A stretch of 9,617 bases of DNA. Origin: Thioalkalivibrio sp. Lineage in GTDB: Bacteria; Pseudomonadota; Gammaproteobacteria; Ectothiorhodospirales; Ectothiorhodospiraceae. This document shows, in pieces, positions 6,453-9,617 of this stretch. How positions within the stretch are numbered: position 1 is the first letter of the stretch; each line of letters begins with the position of its first letter. The DNA lies in assembly GCA_007119005.1 (NCBI GenBank), contig SKQM01000212.1:1-9617 (forward strand). The letters run 5' to 3'. The notes below the pieces were generated by a model. That model saw only the letters and a list, made by a program, of their open reading frames with translations. It was not told the origin of the DNA and did no database searches. The translations under genes and the position numbers were made by a program.

Positions 6453-7811
6453 ATGCCAGCGACGGTCTCGATACACGGACAGTGGTCCACCCGATTGGCG
6501 TTCATCCTCGCGGCCACCGGCTCCGCGGTCGGGCTGGGGAACATCTGGCGCTTTCCCTACATTGCTGGAGACAACGGCGGCGGGGCCTTCGTGCTGGTCT
6601 ACCTCGCCTGCATACTGCTCATCGGCCTCCCGATCATGATGGCGGAAATCCTGCTTGGCCGCCGCGGACGCCAGAGCCCGATCAACACCATGCTCACGGT
6701 GGCACGCGAAGAGGGCCTGAGCCGCGGCTGGGGGCTGATGGGCTGGATCGGCGTGCTGGCCGGCTTCCTGATCCTGTCCTTCTACAGCGTGATCGCCGGC
6801 TGGGCGCTGGCGTATGTGTTCAAGGCGGGCACGGGCAGCTTCCACGGCCTCGATGCGGATGGTTCCTCCGCGATGTTCGGCGCGATGCTCGCGAATCCCG
6901 AGGGCCTGTTGGCCTGGCACACCATCTTCATGGTGATGACGGCCATGGTCGTGGCCCGCGGTGTCAAGTCGGGCCTGGAACGGGCGGTCACCATCCTGAT
7001 GCCTGCGCTGGTGGTGCTGCTGGTGATTCTGGTCGGTTACTCGATGGCGCAGGGTGCCTTCATGAGCGGGCTCGAGTTCCTGTTCCGGCCTGATTTCTCG
7101 GCCCTTTCCGCGAATGCGGTGCTGCTGGCGATGGGGCAGGCGTTCTTCACGCTGAGTCTCGGGATGGGTGCGATCATGGTGTATGGAAGCTACCTGAGCA
7201 GCGACGCATCGATCGCGAAAACCTCGGGGGCCGTGGTGGCCGCGGACACGGCGGTGGCCCTGCTGGCCGGTCTCGCGATCTTCCCGATCCTGTTTGCCGC
7301 CGGCCTGTCGCCGGGGCAGGGTCCCGGGCTGATCTTCGTGACCCTGCCGCTGGCCTTTGGCGAGATGCCTTTCGGTATCTTCTTCGGCACCCTGTTCTTC
7401 GTGCTGCTGGTCTTCGCGGCCTGGACGTCGGCCATCTCCCTGATCGAGCCCGCCGTGGCCTTCATGGTCGAGAACCTCCAGATGACCCGAGTGTTCGCGA
7501 CCACCGTCGTCGCCATGCTCGCCTGGGTGCTCGGCATCGGGGCCTTGTTGTCGCTGAACGTCTGGTCCGGCTACACGCTGTTCGACAAAGGCGTTCTCGA
7601 CATCCTCGATTACCTGACCGCCAATATCCTGCTGCCTCTCGGAGGGTTCCTGATCGCATTGTTCGTCGGTTGGCGGATGACCGAACGCTCGGTGCAGTCC
7701 GAGTTGCGGCTGAAGCTCGGCTGGTTGTACAACGTCTGGTATTTTCTCGTCCGTTACGTCGCCCCAATCGCGATCCTGGTGGTGTTCCTGCGTGCCATCG
7801 GCCTGATCTGA
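6453..7811 (+). CDS. Sodium-dependent transporter of the NSS (neurotransmitter:sodium symporter) family
   Basis: This 452-residue inner-membrane protein has the LeuT fold and probably imports an amino acid or related solute with Na+; the substrate cannot be told from sequence. The TM1 signature GSAVGLGNIWRFPY (23-36) followed by GDNGGGAF matches LeuT's unwound sodium/substrate site. TM6 contains GQAFFTLSLGMGAI (229-242), and TM8 has the WTSAIS sodium-site motif (324-329). Hydrophobicity suggests 11 membrane segments (about 14-36, 43-68, 94-123, 154-169, 178-198, 222-247, 257-283, 308-338, 346-366, 386-409, 428-449), the shorter bacterial form lacking LeuT TM12. The ATG at 6453 has AGGGGGAA 7 bases upstream; the frame is open farther upstream only across smpB. 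Its stop overlaps the ratA start by one base. Confidence 0.93.
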   Translation: MPATVSIHGQWSTRLAFILAATGSAVGLGNIWRFPYIAGDNGGGAFVLVYLACILLIGLPIMMAEILLGRRGRQSPINTMLTVAREEGLSRGWGLMGWIGVLAGFLILSFYSVIAGWALAYVFKAGTGSFHGLDADGSSAMFGAMLANPEGLLAWHTIFMVMTAMVVARGVKSGLERAVTILMPALVVLLVILVGYSMAQGAFMSGLEFLFRPDFSALSANAVLLAMGQAFFTLSLGMGAIMVYGSYLSSDASIAKTSGAVVAADTAVALLAGLAIFPILFAAGLSPGQGPGLIFVTLPLAFGEMPFGIFFGTLFFVLLVFAAWTSAISLIEPAVAFMVENLQMTRVFATTVVAMLAWVLGIGALLSLNVWSGYTLFDKGVLDILDYLTANILLPLGGFLIALFVGWRMTERSVQSELRLKLGWLYNVWYFLVRYVAPIAILVVFLRAIGLI

Positions 7812-8257
7812 TGCCCACGCGTATCCAGCGATCCGCGTGGGTGCCCTATTCGGCTGAACAGATGTTCGATCTCGTGAACGACGTCGCGTCCTATCCTGAG
7901 TTCCTGCCGCACTGTCGCAGTGCGCGCGTGCTCGAATCCCGCGGCGACCGGGTAAAGGCGACGATCGAACTGGCCAAGGGTGCGCTGCACAAGTCCTTCA
8001 CCACCGTGAACCACCTGGAAGGCCCGCACCGGATCGAGATGCGGCTCGTGCAAGGCCCGTTCCGGCATCTGCACGGGGCCTGGACCTTTACCCCGGAGAC
8101 CGGGCGCGGGACCCGCGTCGAGCTGGATCTGGAGTTCGAGTTCGCCGGCAGGCTGATGGCGCTGGCGATCGGTCCGATCTTCAATCACGTGGCCAACTCG
8201 CTGGTCGATGCCTTCGTCACGCGTGCCCGGGACGTGCACGGGGATGCCCATGGCTGA
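7811..8257 (+). CDS. ratA: RatA / COQ10-like START-domain protein
   Basis: The 148-residue protein is a small START/polyketide-cyclase-fold protein. The family was named RatA after the E. coli protein reported to block 50S-30S subunit joining; it is also homologous to COQ10, a ubiquinone-binding respiratory factor, and which role applies here is not settled by sequence. Typical blocks are VPYSAEQMFDLVNDVASYPEFLPHC (conserved N-terminal helix and loop, about 11-35), LVQGPFRHLHGAWTF (79-93) and the C-terminal helix with GPIFNHVANSLVDAFVTRA. The ATG at 7811 forms TGATG with the symporter stop, implying translational coupling, and only a weak Shine-Dalgarno match is seen. ratB follows with an 8-base overlap. 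Confidence 0.93.
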   Translation: MPTRIQRSAWVPYSAEQMFDLVNDVASYPEFLPHCRSARVLESRGDRVKATIELAKGALHKSFTTVNHLEGPHRIEMRLVQGPFRHLHGAWTFTPETGRGTRVELDLEFEFAGRLMALAIGPIFNHVANSLVDAFVTRARDVHGDAHG

Positions 8258-8594
8258 AGGCGCCCAGCACGGCGGCGAGCTGATCGCGGTCGAGGTGGCC
8301 TACGCGCGGCCGGACGTGCAGGTGATCCTGCCGGTGCAGGTCCCGCGCGGAGCGACCGTTGCCGATGCGTTGCACGAGTCGCGCATTGGCGAGCGGTTCC
8401 CGGAGATCGACCTCGAGCAGTCGAAGGTCGGCATCTTCGGCAAGCTCACGCGCATGGATACCGAGCTTCAGCCAAGGGATCGGGTGGAAATCTATCGCCC
8501 GCTCATCGCCGATCCGAAGGAGGTGCGGCGGCAGCGTGCGGCTCAGGGCAAGCCGACGAAGAAGGGCGGCGCCTCGGCCGGGGAAAGCGACTGA
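8250..8594 (+). CDS. ratB: RatB / RnfH-family ubiquitin-like protein
   Basis: The 114-residue protein has the beta-grasp RnfH-family fold, nearly always next to ratA in gammaproteobacteria; its biochemical role is unknown. Hallmarks are IAVEVAYARPDVQ (12-24), GATVADALHES (34-44), SKVGIFGK (58-65) and DRVEIYRPLIADPKEVRRQR (77-96), the last almost identical to the E. coli protein. A basic, Gly/Ser-rich tail ends the protein. The ATG at 8250 is chosen because CGGGG (8239-8243) precedes it at 6 bases; the ATG at 8244 is also possible and would add two residues. The start overlaps the ratA stop. It converges with bamE 20 bases away, with no visible terminator between them. Confidence 0.93.
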   Translation: MAEGAQHGGELIAVEVAYARPDVQVILPVQVPRGATVADALHESRIGERFPEIDLEQSKVGIFGKLTRMDTELQPRDRVEIYRPLIADPKEVRRQRAAQGKPTKKGGASAGESD

Positions 8595-8614
8595 GCGTCG
8601 CGATCCTGCGCGGT

Positions 8615-8956
8615 TCAGCCTCCGGTGCGGGAGTCGGTCGGCGGTCGGGTATCCTCGATCCGTGCCACGCGCCCGTCCTCGAAAAAGACGCTGACGCGGC
8701 GCTGCTCGGTGGGGCCGCGGCCGGGCCTGTTGTAATACACGTAATCCCAGCGATCTTCGCGGATGAAGGTGCCGCCGACCTGGGGCGAACCGAGCAGGAA
8801 CCGCACCTGCTGCGGGGTCATGCCCTCGCGCAGCTGGGCCACCTTTTCGTCTTCGATCGCATTGCCCTGCTGCACGTCGAGGCGAAAACTGGGGACGCCG
8901 CTGCAGGCGCTCAGCAGGGTTGCGATGGCCGCAATAGAAATGAGAATCTTGAACAT
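8615..8956 (-). CDS. bamE: Outer membrane protein assembly factor BamE (SmpA/OmlA)
   Basis: BamE is a small outer-membrane lipoprotein of the BAM complex that folds and inserts beta-barrel proteins. The 113-residue precursor has a short lipoprotein signal (MFKILISIAAIATLL) ending at lipobox LSAC with Cys18 and Ser at +2. The mature part has the family core FRLDVQQGNAIEDEKVAQL, then GMTPQQVRFLLGSP and DRWDYVYY, then the strand VSVFFEDGRVARIE. The ATG at 8956 gives the compact signal peptide; in-frame ATGs at 8974 and 8998 would add N-terminal residues unlike a signal peptide. No strong Shine-Dalgarno sequence is visible. It diverges from fur and converges with ratB, the conserved gammaproteobacterial order. 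Confidence 0.95.
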   Translation of the reverse strand: MFKILISIAAIATLLSACSGVPSFRLDVQQGNAIEDEKVAQLREGMTPQQVRFLLGSPQVGGTFIREDRWDYVYYNRPGRGPTEQRRVSVFFEDGRVARIEDTRPPTDSRTGG

Positions 8957-9045
8957 CGGTCGGGCGTGTCCCATGATCCGGGATGTTGGTGCCGTCAATC
9001 TTACAGCAATGACTCTGGTGGCGGCAGCGCCTGACCGGGGTGGCG

Positions 9046-9053
9046 AGAGGGGG
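9046..9053 (+). promoter_or_regulatory. Ribosome-binding site that decides the fur start
   Basis: AGAGGGGG ends 4 bases before the GTG at 9058 (the AGAGG core is 7 bases away), while the alternative GTG at 9040 has no such site. It supports 9058 as the start codon. Confidence 0.6.
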
Positions 9054-9057
9054 TCGA

Positions 9058-9483
9058 GTGGAAACGCACAACCTGAAGAAAGCGGGGCTCAAGGTCACGC
9101 TTCCGCGTATGAAGATCCTGCAGATTCTCGAGGATTCCGAGACCCGCCACCTCACGGCCGAGGCGATCTACCGGGAGTTGCTGGATTCGGGCGAGGAGAT
9201 CGGGCTGGCCACGGTTTACCGTGTGCTGACCCAGTTCGAGGCTGCGGGTCTCGTGTCCCGGTTGCATTTCGAGGGCAACCAGGCCGTGTTCGAGCTGGAC
9301 CGGGGCGGGCACCACGATCACATCGTCTGCAACCAGTGCGGCCGCGTCGAGGAGTTCCTGGACGAGACCATCGAGCAAAGGCAGCGCGAAATCGCCAGGG
9401 GCCACGGCTTCGAGATCCAGGACCACGCGCTGGTGATCTACGGGGATTGCGTCACTCCCGACTGCCCTCACCGCGAGAGTTGA
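9058..9483 (+). CDS. fur: Ferric uptake regulator Fur
   Basis: Fur is the Fe2+-dependent transcriptional repressor of iron acquisition genes, a dimeric zinc metalloprotein in the cytoplasm. With the GTG at 9058 it is 141 residues, starting METHNLKKAGLKVTLPRMKI, as in other Fur proteins. The winged-helix region includes HLTAEAIYRELLDSGEEIGL and ATVYRVLTQFEAAGLV. Metal ligands are conserved: His31, Glu79, His86, Asp87, His88, Glu106 and His123 correspond to E. coli His33, Glu81, His88, Asp89, His90, Glu108 and His125. The structural zinc Cys91-x2-Cys94 is present, as is the C-terminal Cys131-x4-Cys136 pair. The start at 9040 would add six residues not usual for the family. It diverges from bamE across a 101-base gap and converges with recN. 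Confidence 0.96.
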   Translation: METHNLKKAGLKVTLPRMKILQILEDSETRHLTAEAIYRELLDSGEEIGLATVYRVLTQFEAAGLVSRLHFEGNQAVFELDRGGHHDHIVCNQCGRVEEFLDETIEQRQREIARGHGFEIQDHALVIYGDCVTPDCPHRES

Positions 9484-9509
9484 GTTCCTGCAACGGACCT
9501 CGGCTGGGT

Positions 9510-9617
9510 TCAGGATCCGACGCCAGCGGCTGAGGGATCCGGGGCGACACTCGCCGCCGGGGCCGATTCCAGCATCTCGCGGGCGTGGGCAAGGCTGCGC
9601 TCGGTGACCTTTGCGCC
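9510..9617 (-). CDS. recN: DNA repair protein RecN, C-terminal end
   Basis: Read on the minus strand from the window edge, the frame is open for 35 codons to a TGA at 9512-9510: GAKVTERSLAHAREMLESA, then a short Ala/Pro/Ser-rich tail ending GVGS. The segment matches the end of RecN, where a GG-x-x-[IV]-T-x-x-[ST]-LAHAREML pattern closes the ATPase domain. RecN is an SMC-like ATPase acting in double-strand break repair. The position next to fur, convergent, agrees with pseudomonads and relatives. Only 26 bases separate the two stop codons and no clear terminator is seen. The 5' part lies outside. Confidence 0.85.
   Translation of the reverse strand, partial: GAKVTERSLAHAREMLESAPAASVAPDPSAAGVGS

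Noticed and set aside
5796..6920. 374-codon open frame on the minus strand over smpB and the symporter start
   Set aside because: It covers smpB in another frame and the antisense of the symporter; its composition is low-complexity Ala/Arg/Gly with no recognisable motif.
8595..9057. ratA/ratB as a true type II toxin-antitoxin module
   Set aside because: The name is historical; the pair is a conserved core-genome unit in gammaproteobacteria, RatB is not an established antitoxin, and nothing here suggests an accessory addiction module.
8217..9155. 312-codon open frame on the minus strand across ratB, bamE and the fur start
   Set aside because: It overlaps three well-supported genes and shows no family resemblance, so it is a shadow frame.

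Overview
This window is GC-rich chromosomal DNA from a gammaproteobacterium. The gene content and order (ppiD next to fabI; a YafS-type methyltransferase with rnhA and dnaQ; smpB, ratA, ratB, bamE, fur and recN) is the conserved housekeeping order of that class. High GC and REP-like hairpins would fit a Chromatiales/Ectothiorhodospiraceae-like or pseudomonad-like lineage, but that is inference; the class-level call is firm and the family-level call is not.

Layout. The window opens inside ppiD (+, 5' end missing). A convergent spacer of about 200 bases follows, full of inverted repeats. Next come fabI and mltD, both on the minus strand with mltD upstream, separated by 28 bases and probably co-transcribed. 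The start codon of mltD overlaps, on the opposite strand, the start codon of a YafS-type methyltransferase. That gene opens a compact plus-strand run: methyltransferase, rnhA, dnaQ. A short spacer with a REP-like repeat separates dnaQ from convergent smpB (-). A 145-base divergent promoter region lies between smpB and an NSS-family Na+ symporter (+). The symporter runs by a one-base stop/start overlap into ratA, which overlaps ratB. Then come bamE (-, convergent with ratB), fur (+, divergent from bamE) and the last 35 codons of recN (-, convergent with fur).

Functions. The genes serve envelope biogenesis (PpiD chaperone, BamE of the outer-membrane assembly complex, MltD peptidoglycan hydrolase, FabI fatty-acid synthesis), DNA replication and repair (RNase HI, DNA polymerase III epsilon, RecN), ribosome rescue (SmpB), iron regulation (Fur) and amino-acid-type Na+ symport. 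Nearly all reading frames are intact, with recognisable catalytic or binding residues. There is no mobile element, CRISPR array, RNA gene or defence system that I can support.

I do not see a new multi-gene system. The points worth a second look are architectural: the overlapping divergent start codons of mltD and the methyltransferase; promoter-like -10 boxes exactly 8 bases upstream of the smpB and mltD start codons (possible leaderless mRNAs); the symporter translationally linked to ratA; an mltD-fabI operon without gloB nearby; a methyltransferase with degenerate motifs; and the clustered palindromic repeats between ppiD and fabI.
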